Assembly: GCA_902806565.1 (NCBI GenBank)
Contig: CADCXA010000052.1
Span: forward strand, 1-64,000
DNA from: Hypoxylon rubiginosum
Taxonomy: Eukaryota; Ascomycota; Sordariomycetes; Xylariales; Hypoxylaceae
DNA length: 64,000 nt
Direction: 5' to 3'
Position numbers and translations under genes: made by a program. The notes under the pieces are model-generated. The model ran no database searches. It was not told the origin of the DNA and saw only the letters and a program-made list of their open reading frames with translations. Positions within the stretch are counted from its first letter, which is position 1, and each line of letters begins with the position of its first letter. Shown in pieces: positions 12,424-23,200 of this stretch.

Positions 12424-14417
12424 ATGCAGCTTCGTTCCTCGCTCAATACCGCGAGCCTTGTAAGCTTGTCGGTCGCTCTCATCGCAGCCATATGGGTAGC
12501 TCGAGTCCTTTACCGCGGTCTTTCGCTTAGGCTCAAATTTCGTGCCATGCAAGCCCGCGGTCTGGTACGTTACCAACTTCAGGTTCCCAGCAAGGAGGCT
12601 AGAAGCCAGGCGAGAGACAAGAAGGACAGCAGCCGCGCAGAAAGTAGCACGACACTGACAGAAAACTAGCCCGTCCCTGAGCCATACTCTTTTTTGTATG
12701 GCCATATTCCATTGATGAAGAGTCTAAAGGAGGGCTTGCCAAAGGATGCCCACGACACCTACGTTCATAGGAAGCTTACTATGAATTGGCCAACGTATTT
12801 TCCTCACCAGAAGGAATGCCCCCCAATTATTTACTTGGACCTCTGGCCCCTCACCTCTCAGCCGTTCATCTACGCGACGAGCCCGGAGGCATGTTACCAA
12901 CTTACCCAACAGACGGCCCAACCAAGGCATTCCATGTTCTCGTGGGCTTTATTCCCGGTCACTGGCGGCAAGGACTTGATATCGATGGATGTACCGACGC
13001 ATCGCATATGGCGTTCGAGACTGAACCCAGGCTTTTCGCCAAAGAACCTATTATCGCAAACCCCTACCCTAATCGAGGAGGTGAACATCTTCGTTCAGCA
13101 GCTAAAGAAGCAGGCGGGCAAGGACGCCACATTCGGAGATTTATTCAATCTTTTCGACAGGACCGTGGCTCTGACTTTCGATATCATCACGCGGGTCTCT
13201 CTGTAAGTACCTGGTATATGTGGACAAGTTGCCAATGGCAGCTATTAACGTAACCCCTACTAGTGATTTACAGGTCCAAGAACAGACTCGAGGCCCAACA
13301 CCGATTCTCAAAGCGCTCAGGGCGTTGATCAGACACGTAAAAGGCCCAACCATATGGTCTGAGCTCGAGCGCTGGACACCGTCGTACCGTCGGGACCTTG
13401 CCCTCAACTCCAAAATACTACGCGATAGCCTGCTGCCCCAAATAAAGTCGCGCTTACAACCGGACGCTAGCAGCGAGAAGACTGTCATCGATCTTGCTGT
13501 TAAAGAGTATAAGAACGAATACGAGAATGAGAATCGGCAGCCAAGCCCAGATTTCATCGACATCGTCATATCTCAGCTCAAGCTCTTTATGCTCGCCGGC
13601 CACGACACAACTGCCCAAGCGATGTACACTCACCTCCCACCATTTAAAAAAGCTACGCAGGCTCTTTGGGGGATTCTGCTAACATCTTCTGCAGATGCTG
13701 GGTCTTGTACGAGATTACGAAGTCCCCTGAAAATTTGCAGCGGATGCGAGCTGAGCACGACGAGGTCCTCGGCTCGGACGCGAAACTCGCCGCGCAAGTC
13801 CTTTCCCGGGAACCTCACAAGCTTAACAGCCTGCGGTATACGACAGCGGCCATCAAGGAGTCCCTCCGTCTTCACCCGCTAGGGTCGACTCACCGCCGCG
13901 GAAGTCGTGGTTTTAGCTTCCGCTACGATGGGACCACCTATCCTACAGATGACTCCGTCATCTGGACGAGTCCGACCGGCATACACCTGCGCGCCGACTT
14001 GTGGCCACAGGTCATGGAGTTCCTGCCGGAACGTTTCCTTGTCGCCGAGGGCCATCCCCTGCACCCGGTCAAGAATGCGTGGCGTCCTTTCGAGCTCGGC
14101 AATACAAGGTGCATCGGCGAGGAGCTGGCTATGATGGAGATGAAGCTCGTGCTGGCACTCACCGTGCGCGAGCTGGATTTTCAATTTGATTGGAAAGGTT
14201 GGAATACCCTGCAGTACGTAACATTGCACTTGATATCCCCGTAGCGTGCCGCTTCTGTACCTACCTTAGGTAGGTAATAATGTATGTTGCTAACGCTGGG
14301 CACGACAGGGGACGCACGGCGCCACCGGATTCTGTGGGTGGAGAATATATTTACCGTGTCGGCAACGGCATCGGCTCCGTCAAAGACAAGCTGCCTACTC
14401 GGATCAGGCTTAGATAG
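12424..14417 (+). CDS. Microsomal cytochrome P450 monooxygenase (CYP59/StcS-like)
   Basis: Five exons: 12424-12564, 12670-13202, 13264-13623, 13695-14213 and 14309-14417, giving 553 aa, normal for the family. The order is an N-terminal membrane anchor (residues about 10-30), a proline-rich hinge (PVPEPYSFLYGHI), the I-helix oxygen-binding motif AGHDTT near 335, the ExxR motif (KESLRL) near 398, and the heme loop FELGNTRCIG near 477 with the axial cysteine. The last exon encodes a conserved GNGIGSVKDKLPTRIRLR end. Intron 2 has two possible AG acceptors; only the one ending at 13263 keeps the downstream frame. It resembles the P450s related to sterigmatocystin StcS and to the second P450 in this window. 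It should be an ER-bound, heme-thiolate monooxygenase dependent on a P450 reductase; the substrate is unknown. The gene appears intact. Confidence 0.88.
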
Positions 14418-16593
14418 TTTTGGATCCAGTATCATTTCAAAATGCGTAAGTAGTGAATATGCCAGAGCTCTAGCTACCCCTTTTCAGTCTTGTGCCATTG
14501 CGGCGGGGGGTTAATCAGTCATCCTACCAAGATGCGAAAATAATTCCCGTCGTCTTCGGTTCCGGGTCGTACCGCAACGTCGGCGCCGCTCATATGCATA
14601 TGATCTTAACCTGGGATCACCAAAACCCTGAAGAATACCGCAGCGAGGCTAGGAAGAATATTCTGGCTAACTACACCACCATATATAAAGTCATCCCAAG
14701 CGCCATCCCAAGCGGCTGCAATGCAGCGGTTACGGCCAGTGCCGAGATACAGGCGGCAAAGTACGCGCAGCCTTCTACATCTTGAACCGCTGTGTCTAGG
14801 AAGCCGTGTATGCCCTCTAGTGTTACATTGTTGAGAAGGAAGAAGGATAATTGGAGACTTATATGGGTCTCAATAGACTGTCACTCACACCCATTACGTC
14901 GGGAGAGCATTTGGGTTCATTCTGCTACGACATGTCACAGATGCCCCTATTGTAATCGTGTCTTCGACTATTTAGTATAGGCACATGTATATCGAGGGCT
15001 GAGAGAGAGAATGTCACTAAATATAAGCTTATGAACTACCTATATTCGAGATAGGAAGAATATTAAGTAAATGAAAAGAAAAAGGGGGAGGGGGGGATTG
15101 GTTGGTGTTGATTATGCAATGGAGACACGCATGAGCCCCTTGTCCTCGGGCGTCAGGTTAGACTAGGTATACTATGGTCAATTGCTAAATATTCTTTTCA
15201 AAATAAATGATAGAACAACCGTCCTTGACTTCAACTGCTGATGTTTTAAAGAGACAAAGTGTCTCTAGCAACTACTAGCATATCCTGTAGCGGAAATAAT
15301 AGAATAGCATCTAAAGCTAAAGCAATATAATATCACATATTTTGAAAGTCAAAGAAGTTGATTGCTCCTTTGTCTCCTATCTTCTCCATAATGGGAGATG
15401 AAAATGACTTCATAAACAAGCTAAGATAACGAAAATATTTTTAGAGAGCCCAACGTGCCCTCTACCTTGGAAGACAAGAACAAGATAGGATTCATCGTTT
15501 CTTGCAGCAGACCTCCTATATTATAAGCATATTAGTGAAGGTAAGACGAGATGCCGTCATTGTTCGAGTAGGAGGTCAGTGATGACTGCTGAGTTAAGGG
15601 CTGTTGTTGATTTGAGATATTACTAGCTGCGTGACCCGTCCTTCGGCCGGGAAAAGGGGGGAGGGGGGGGGGGGGTTCTACGCCACAGATAAGTCTGAGC
15701 TTTCCAAAAGCTCTGATTGGCTAGCCACACCTGCGTGCACGGATAAAGAATTCTTTATAAAATCAATTAATCTTTTCCACCACGTCTTAAAAAGATTAAT
15801 AATTTATATAGTTTGATAAAGCTCATTTTGCGTGACCTTTTGATATTATTTACACCTTTATAAACCTTGTTGCGATAGAACTACAAAGGAAAAGGTCGAA
15901 AAGTGCGGGGCGATTCTAAGTATCTGATTGGTCGGTGAAATTGTGGCAGTACTAATGAAATAAAGAGAAGTTGATGTCATCTAGCCCGCCGAGGCCCACC
16001 AGGCTCACTCCAACGGTCTTCCTTGGGGGACTGCGGCCTTCAAGGGTACCAAGTTAATGATCTAGTTACCGTACCTAGGTAGCTAGAGCATATGTGCGTT
16101 TGGCGTATTATATGGAATCTAGAAGTATGTCAAGTTTCAGGCTGTGACGATATAGAAGGCACTCAACCTGGCTTATTTCGAATATCGATCCCGGATAGGG
16201 GATGGCTCCCCAGAAAGGAAACAAAGAAGGAGAGGAAAATGATGGATCTTAAGAAAAAGACGTGAGAATAGTGAATAGGTATTGCCTTTATTCAGTCATG
16301 CTCCTTGTTTATGCAAAGACTAATACTATACCTAAAATAAGTTGATAACAATGAGATTGTTCATTTACAATACCTAGAGGTGCCCTGTTTTTTCGAATAA
16401 TCTATCTCAGTAAAACCCGAAGCACTGTTCTTGAACAGTTGGTAAGACCCATATCAAGATAGCTGTGAAGGTCGCGGGCTAGAGGCATAAAATCATCCAT
16501 TAGCCACACTAAGAGCCAAATTCTTCCATCATGCAACTCAAAGTAGTTAAACACAACAACGGCAGCATTCTCGGGAAGATTCCGATAATCAAC
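14418..16593. other. Long intergenic region with G-rich tracts
   Basis: One 97-codon plus-strand frame (14492-14785) has protein-like composition but no family I recognise. G-rich tracts lie near 15083-15102 and 15656-15675. Two CTGATTGG (inverted CCAAT) sites occur at about 15713 and 15917. CCTAGGTA-type motifs are present near 14267 and 16074. No RNA gene was found. Confidence 0.4.
15656..15675 (+). repeat. Poly-G tract, G-quadruplex-capable
   Basis: Six G, one A, then thirteen G in 20 bases, preceded by a short CGGCCGG-rich arm. It may form a G-quadruplex and is also prone to assembly error. Confidence 0.7.
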
Positions 16594-17580
16594 ATGAGCA
16601 GCAACCATAGTACTAGCGCAGGCGCTAATAGCCCTCCTCACAACGTACGAAGGCGAAGGTCTCATGAGAATCTTCGAGCTGATGATGCCCCGAGATACAG
16701 AGATCAAGCAACTCAGACCAATGCCCCCAGATACAGGGATCAAGCGACTCAGACCAATGCCCCGAGATACAGAGATCAAGGGACTCAGACCGATGCGATC
16801 AATGACTACCGGGAGCACGCCCTTTCGACACGATCTCCTCGAGCTACGGAGAGTCTAAGGAGACGTGGTGAGCGACGTTCTCACGCGAATGCTCAACCAC
16901 ATACCACCTCTAGCTCATCCCGTGATAGAAAAGATGAAGTCGACAAAATGACAGATCGTTTCGCGGACCAAAGCATTAGTCACAATGCCCAACGAGTCCA
17001 AACAGACTATGACGAGGATGCACGCAAGAAGATCGACGAGGACGAATCTTTCTTCCCGACGCCAAAGGTCACGTTCCTCATCGACCAGCCAAGCAAACTC
17101 ACTTGCCAAATCTGTCTAGACACCACAATTAAGATGGGAACCACAGGCCACGAACGTTCGGAAAACGACCTTTCCATACTGCCGTGCGGCCACGTCGCCT
17201 GCTACGGGTGCTTGGAAGCATGGGTCAAGACGCACGAATCGTGTCCTTTCTGCCGTAAGAGTCTGAAGCGCTCTCGATGCAGCCACCCCGCCAAGCCCGT
17301 GCGGATTGCCCAGGACACCATCCAGAGGCTCCCCATGACCCTGGCCAGGGGCGGCACCATCTCCAGCAGATGCATGAGCTGCACGGAGAAGGCAAGCCTA
17401 CAAATGACGATGGAAAAAGTCAAGGCGGTCTCACAAAAGTTCAGGAGACTCCGCCGAGACAACGAGGCGGTCGGCACGGAGAGCCGCACGCAGGAGTTAA
17501 AAACGCTCGAGGCTACCTTGGAGAGTTTACCCGTCGACTGGACGCTCGAGCATATTCATAAGCGGGGGAAGGAGTGGTAG
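16594..17580 (+). CDS. RING-finger protein, putative E3 ubiquitin ligase
   Basis: Single-exon frame. ATG 16594 gives 328 aa; an in-frame ATG at 16531 would add 21 residues. The N-terminal half is charged and disordered and holds three perfectly adjacent 12-residue repeats (APRYRDQATQTN type). The RING is in the middle: CQICL, then PCGHVACYGC, then CPFCRK, a C3HC4 arrangement that should bind two zinc ions and an E2 enzyme. The spacer between the first and second cysteine pairs is long (about 25 residues). A further CSHP and a CMSC motif follow, and the tail has a predicted coiled-coil feel (repeated K/E/R heptads). The function is inferred from the RING only; the target is unknown. Confidence 0.75.
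   Translation: MSSNHSTSAGANSPPHNVRRRRSHENLRADDAPRYRDQATQTNAPRYRDQATQTNAPRYRDQGTQTDAINDYREHALSTRSPRATESLRRRGERRSHANAQPHTTSSSSRDRKDEVDKMTDRFADQSISHNAQRVQTDYDEDARKKIDEDESFFPTPKVTFLIDQPSKLTCQICLDTTIKMGTTGHERSENDLSILPCGHVACYGCLEAWVKTHESCPFCRKSLKRSRCSHPAKPVRIAQDTIQRLPMTLARGGTISSRCMSCTEKASLQMTMEKVKAVSQKFRRLRRDNEAVGTESRTQELKTLEATLESLPVDWTLEHIHKRGKEW
16687..16794 (+). repeat. 36-bp coding tandem repeat, three copies
   Basis: Three in-frame 36-bp units encode APRYRDQ[A/G]TQT[N/D]. The copies differ at only a few bases, suggesting recent expansion and likely length variation between strains. Confidence 0.9.
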
Positions 17581-18401
17581 TCGGCATTCCCCTCAAAACA
17601 CCACCCCTTTATTTCCTTTGTACTCGCTAGGTCTTGTGTTCTTGTTGTATACCCCGTGTTCATGTTCGACAAAGGATTACGTTCGAACGGGACTCTGAGG
17701 CTGTTGAACCCGCTGGTAGGGGATGAAAGAGAGTAATGTCTAATGTTTAATGTTTAGTGTTTAATGTTTAATGTTTAATACGTAATGTTTAATATTTAAT
17801 ATTTATAGTAATTTTTTATCATATGCATACCTCGTACCTCCTGATCACGAAGTTGACTGCTATTGCCGATGACACTCGTATATGGACTGTATGGACGAGG
17901 CAAAACTAAACTAAGACGTCTTCGCCTCTTTATTCACCGGATAAGTTTAACGGTAGCAATCGTAACGGGTCGTCCCTTATCTGCAGATGTCACCCGTCTG
18001 CATATGCGCGTGTCATCCACATGCATATCACCCCGTCAACAGGGCCAGCTACCCAGTTCGTTCCAGTCTAGTAGCTTCCAGGATCTATTTTCCGCGTCAA
18101 GAGCTCCAGAAGTGCAGGGTGCATGAAGGGCCGTTGATAATTGGGGAATGGGGGCTCGTCCACATCGACCATGCGATGAAGCATGGATCCGTGAGGTGAT
18201 GATAGAGCCTACTTAGGTACCATTGCTAGTCGGATAAATCCGAATCCAATATATCTTGAGTCCATGTACCTGAAAAGGGGTCATCCTCCGAAGTGTCTGA
18301 AACTGAGCGGCGATGGCCGCACCCATCTACAACATGAATTAAATCTGTTTCCTAAGCTTGGCCGTTTGCTAAATGGCTCCCGCCTACTAAGCCTCTTGTA
18401 G
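17581..18401. other. Intergenic between RING gene and peptide gene
   Basis: No gene recognised. It contains the 7-bp minisatellite at 17734-17803. Plus-strand frames around 17863-18199 look like chance. Confidence 0.4.
17734..17803 (+). repeat. 7-bp tandem repeat (TAATGTT), ten copies
   Basis: Ten consecutive heptamers related to TAATGTT fill 70 bp, with sporadic substitutions (TAGTGTT, TAATACG, TAATATT). It lies about 150 bp downstream of the RING gene stop. Confidence 0.9.
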
Positions 18402-18409
18402 TATAAATA
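18402..18409 (+). promoter_or_regulatory. TATA box of the defensin-like gene
   Basis: TATAAATA stands 101 bp before the ATG at 18510, followed by a C/T-rich stretch (CCTTCCTTCC near 18442) typical of fungal transcription starts. The spacing fits a start near 18435-18450. Confidence 0.6.
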
Positions 18410-18509
18410 GAAGGGCGAGCCGCGGCCAGTCATCCGTTAAACCTTCCTTCCTCCATTTCGTTTAGCTCTATCAGCCTTTGAGTCAATTTTTTGCGTCACC
18501 CTCATCAGA

Positions 18510-18738
18510 ATGAAGTCGATTTACCTGTGTTTCAGCCTGGCGTATGCGTCTTTCGCCGTGGCTACTGCGCTCCCGAGGCAGACATGCGACTTGACGGAAT
18601 GCGATCGGCGTTGCGCAGCAGCTGGTCTAGTAAGCTTGCTTGCGAATATCAAATCATAAATCAGCTGCTGACGTTTTCCATTAGAAAGTTCGAGGTGCGG
18701 ATTGCTGGGGCGCCGCCCCAGTGTGCGATTGCGCTTAG
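18510..18738 (+). CDS. Secreted defensin-like (CS-alpha-beta) cysteine-rich peptide, 57 aa
   Basis: Two exons: 18510-18629 (40 codons) and 18685-18738. The 55-bp intron has GTAAGC, a GCTGAC branch site and TTAG, and removing it keeps the frame. The N-terminus (about residues 1-20) is a clear signal peptide ending ATALPRQ. The remaining roughly 35 residues hold six cysteines spaced C-x4-C-x3-C-x11-C-x6-C-x1-C. The CxxxC...CxC signature is that of cysteine-stabilised alpha-beta defensins (known in fungi as antimicrobial peptides). A glycine-containing turn (RGAD) precedes cysteine 4, although a strict GxC gamma-core is not present. A TATA box lies upstream. I infer a secreted antimicrobial or signalling peptide; alternatives are another small cysteine-rich effector fold. 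No homologue is recalled by sequence. Confidence 0.7.
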
Positions 18739-20220
18739 ACGGGGACCTTCATATGGGCCCATGATGGTTTCCACAGCTACACAGGGCGGCGTTACGAGTG
18801 GTTATGGGTGTATCAGCACCTTCTATATGACCAAGTCTTCAGGGATATACAGCGCGAGTGGATTTACATACTTGAGGGTTGCTAGGAATTTAAGGAAAAC
18901 AGCCGCTTTTTGCCATTTCCCTGGTTAAGTGACAAGAAATCTAGAAATAAGTAAGGCATCATGCTACGAGCTACTGTCGGGATTCTAGCATTTCGGCCCT
19001 TAACCCCTTAGATGGGAGTTAGCAATGCCGATCTGGGTACCTAGGGAATAGTGTTGGTTTGGATGTGTGGTTGGGTTCAGAATACAAAGGCCCCGAGTAT
19101 CAGAGGTATGTAGTTACTGGAATAAAATTCTCTTATTCACGGGTGTTCGAACATAGAGTGTTTCTGTGACAGCTGGCAATCTCGTCAGGCCTTCATCATC
19201 ATCTTCATCATCTTTATCTTCTATTATTTGTTCTTCAATTTCTTCTGCTTCCCATGGTGGTTATCATCATTCTGACTTCGGATTGGCCTTGAACACAAGT
19301 AACTTTTGTTCGGCTGCGTTAAATGTGGCTGGAGAACGGAGCTGTGGCTGTTGGTAGGTTGGACTTCAACTAGGTTCGATTGGTTACGTTGGACTAAAGA
19401 GGTGTCGACAAAATGGTCGAGCTTTCAAGGTCAACGATCCTTATTTCCCTAAGCCGCTCCAGGAGGATCTGTTTGTCAAGATGGCCGATTCTATTCTCGG
19501 AGAACAAGACAGGTTCAGGCTCAGGGGTTCGGGAAATAGAATAACCCGACCCGAACTCTCTTAAAGACGGGACCTCATTGAGGTTGGTGGGGTCGGTGCC
19601 CCATATTTTTGGTTGCGCCCAATCACGGAATCTAAAAAAATACTTCGTACACGACCTTTTGACCCTTAACTTAATTCCCGGGGTTCTTGGAGCTCTCGCA
19701 ACTGCTATTAGTAAGTGCGATATGTCAAGTATGCTAATGGTATGGAATTTAAAAGAAGTTATATTTTATTTGGTGCCTTAAGTAGACTGCGCATCCTTTG
19801 CGTAACGCCTTTGCCTAGCGGGTTCAAAAGCCACCAACCGATCATTTCACAGTGTATCTTCACTGTATGTTACACCAAATTGCCAACTGTCCTATGAGAT
19901 AAGGCAGTTTATACAGTAGCTGTCGCAAAGTCTGCCTAATCTTAGGCATCTTACGGACCTCAACTCGGCCTATTGGGCAATAATACCCAATTACCGCACA
20001 ACAGATTAACATGCAGGTCATCCCTTATGTCGCCATTGCATGTGGCGCTGCATTGGGCTTTTAGCTAGGCTCTCTGCGTTCTATTCGCTGCCTTCTAGGA
20101 GTGGCCTGGTAGATAAGGAAGTAGGCTCCCTTAGATTCAGTTTACTAAAGTTCCAACTTTCTGTCTTTGCAGAAAATCCCATGAAGTACACAGAGAACAT
20201 AGACCCGTGGCTTAAGCAAG
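18739..20220. other. Intergenic with a possible coding relic
   Basis: A plus-strand frame without ATG (about 19356-19564, 69 codons) reads protein-like (e.g. KVNDPYFPKPLQEDLF) but I do not recognise it. A TCATCATC/TTC-rich microsatellite lies near 19192-19225. The last 200 bp should be the promoter of the NACHT-ankyrin gene; no TATA box is obvious. Confidence 0.35.
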
Positions 20221-23200
20221 ATGGACGGACTTTCTATTGCTACTTCCATCGCCGGGTTGGTTTCGGTGGCCGACCTCGTTTTTCGAACGACCGCTCGGTA
20301 TGTGAAACGTGCCAGAGGAGCACGTCATGAAGTCGAGGAACTGCTTAATGAAGTGAAGAATTTCTCCGTTCTTCTACACAACTTATCTTTGGTTGCGTAC
20401 GAACTAGAAAACCCCCTTTCTATTGGCAACTCCTTGCCTCTTTCTCCCGCAAACCTGCGATTGCATTATGTTCACGACTGTCGAAAAATCTTGAATCGAT
20501 TGGATAAAGGCTTAGCAAATCTGAAGAATGACCTCGAGTCGCCATCAGCTTTCAGTAGACTTCAAGGTTATGCGAAATGGCCTTTCTCATCTTCGGAAAC
20601 ACTGGAGATAGTTCAGTCGATACAACGCCAAAAACAAACCATCAATCTTGCCATATCAGCGGATTCGTTCCACCAATTGAAGCAGTGCTTATCACGCCAA
20701 GACGATGCATCTGAGCGCCTTGATGCCGTCCAGACTGCTGTGAGCGAGATACTCGACATCGAAACCAAAATTACTCTCAATCAGGCCAGGCGGGAGATCC
20801 TAGAGTTCTTTACGAAGGAGGCCAATCCTAGACCGGATTTTGAGATGAATAAAAAATTACGCCACCCGCTTACTGGTGGATGGTTTACGGAGGGCCTTGA
20901 TTTCCAAGAATGGTACAGCAACCCTGGCTCCAAGATATGGATCAGTGGCATTCCCGGTGCTGGCAAGTCTGTGTTCGCAGGAGCTATTATTACGAAATGC
21001 CTTCAGCTCAGCTCAGTCAATGACAAAGTGGCATCGGCATACTTCTTCTGTTCATATAAGGACAGTAAAACACACCTCGCAGAGAACATATTATCATCTC
21101 TAACATCACAAATTGCTAGGCAGAACGAGGCAGCGTTTCAAATCCTCCAGGCATATTACGAGGAACTAAGGTCGCACAAACATCTGCCAGGAGACCCGTC
21201 GTCTGATAGGTTACTTGAAATAATTGCCAAAATGTCGATTTTGTTTGACCAAGTCTTCATCGTTGTGGATGGACTGGATGAATGTGACACTCATACCGAC
21301 CACGTGGTGCACAGCCTGGTCGACCTTTCAGTTTCACAAAGGAACAAAATCATCACCACAGCCCTGTTGAGCCGAGATGAGCTTTCTATCCGCTTGCAAC
21401 TAGAGTCAACGTTTATGAACATTGATATTGAAGCACAAACAGAAGATATACAGCTATACGTAGCTTCGGAGCTGGAGAATCGGACCAGTTCGAAAAGGCT
21501 CAGGTTGCGCAACCTATCCTTGAAAGACCAAATCATGACACAACTTGTTGATGGCGCCAAAGGAATGTAAGTAAATATGAAATGAATTGCTCATATTGAA
21601 CGGTTACCTGATTTCAATCTTAGGTTCAGATGGGTAGCTTGCCAACTAGACCACCTTTGTGAACTACCGACGGATAGAGCACGCCGCGAAGCTTTAACCA
21701 AACTTCCACCAACGCTACCAGCCAGCTACGAGCGCATTCTGCATAGAGTAGAGAGCTCAACGAACGAAGTACAAAAGATTGTGCAAAGGAGCCTCCAATT
21801 GATTTTAACCAGTACCCGACGGAGAGCTTTCAGTATGAGAGCTTTCAGTATTCAACAGATATGCGAAGCAGTGTCGGTATCAATTGGCCAAGACACATTC
21901 GAAGACGACGAGATTGTGGCTGCAGATGAGATAATGAGATGGTGTAGCAGTCTTATTCGAAGATCGGCTGACTGCCAGAGATTCGAATTTGCACATTACT
22001 CGGTGATGGAATTCCTCGAAGGAATTTGCTCCACCCATCCAAATCTCAGTTCTTATCACGTCTCTATCGACAAGGGCTATTCACTCCTGGCCCCAATATG
22101 TCTAAGGTACCTAACATTTAAAACCCACGAGCAAGCTCATACAGAAACGAAATCCGAAATACAACGCACGCGAGAGAGAAATATGGCACGTCCATTTTAC
22201 GCGCACGCAGCAATGTGGTGGCCATACTTTTTCTGGCATGGACATGAAAATAGAGATGCAACCACCCAGCAGCTTCTATATGCCCTGTTTGATATAAAAA
22301 AAACCAAAAGCTTTACTTCGTGGGCCTTGGAACTTGTTCGCCATTGCCTCTTGGCAGATAAAGGTCAGGCTTATTACAAAAAGCGAGACGACTTTGGACC
22401 AGATGAGCAGATTGCTCTTGCCGTCATTTCCGCTATTCTGAGGCCAGATTTCACTCCTTTACATATGGCCTCAGCGTTGGGATTGTTTAATGTTTGCCAG
22501 CATCTTCTTGCGCAAGGGGCAAAGATCGACATAAGCAGTCGCTTCGGTACTCCGTTACACTGCGCGCTGGGTGGCATTCATGTTTTCGTCGATGGAGGGT
22601 TGTTTCTTTTTCAAGATTCTGGGTTCGTACTTCCGAGCGCAAGGTATCGAACTACTCAAATTCTCTTAGCTGCCGGAGCAAATACGACCTTGCACATCGT
22701 AACGCCATTCCGCCAGGTGACCCTCCTGTCACTCGCAGTACAATCATCTATGTATGGCGAAGATTTCGGAATGGTTACAAGCCTGATTAGAGCTAGAGTT
22801 GAGATAGAAGATGATGACTTAGGCCTCATCGATAATGGCTATAAGGACGCCATTAAAAACTATACAACGAAACAGTTCAAAGCGAAATTTGCTGAGGGCA
22901 AGGCTATCCTGTCTCTTCTCGAAGCCCTCGGCACACCTGAAAACGGCGACTTCAGTCCTAGGTCGCGGCTTTACGCTCTGACTTTCCAGTTTGCGAAAGT
23001 GATGGAACTCGACCTAGACAGTTCATTGTCTAATGTTCTTCCGAGTGACTCGGCTACTGATGACACCCTTCGAAAGTTCGTCCTTTCTATCGTCGAAAGC
23101 AACGATGCGGCTACTATGGAGAAGTTTCTTGATGATGACCGATTGGAATTTTTAAAGGCAATCAAGTTTTCAGGCGATAATTACGATGACGGTTCGTCGG

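Noticed and set aside
12328..12705. 125-codon minus-strand frame
   Set aside because: It is the antisense shadow of P450 exon 1 and its intron, with no domain.
12786..13253. 155-codon plus-strand frame overlapping the P450
   Set aside because: It is the wrong frame of P450 exon 2; the true frame has family motifs.
15631..15816. 61-codon frame through the poly-G tract
   Set aside because: The translation is dominated by the homopolymer and has no other signal.
16402..16818. 138-codon minus-strand frame
   Set aside because: Antisense of the RING gene's repeat region; its own repeats merely mirror the sense repeats.
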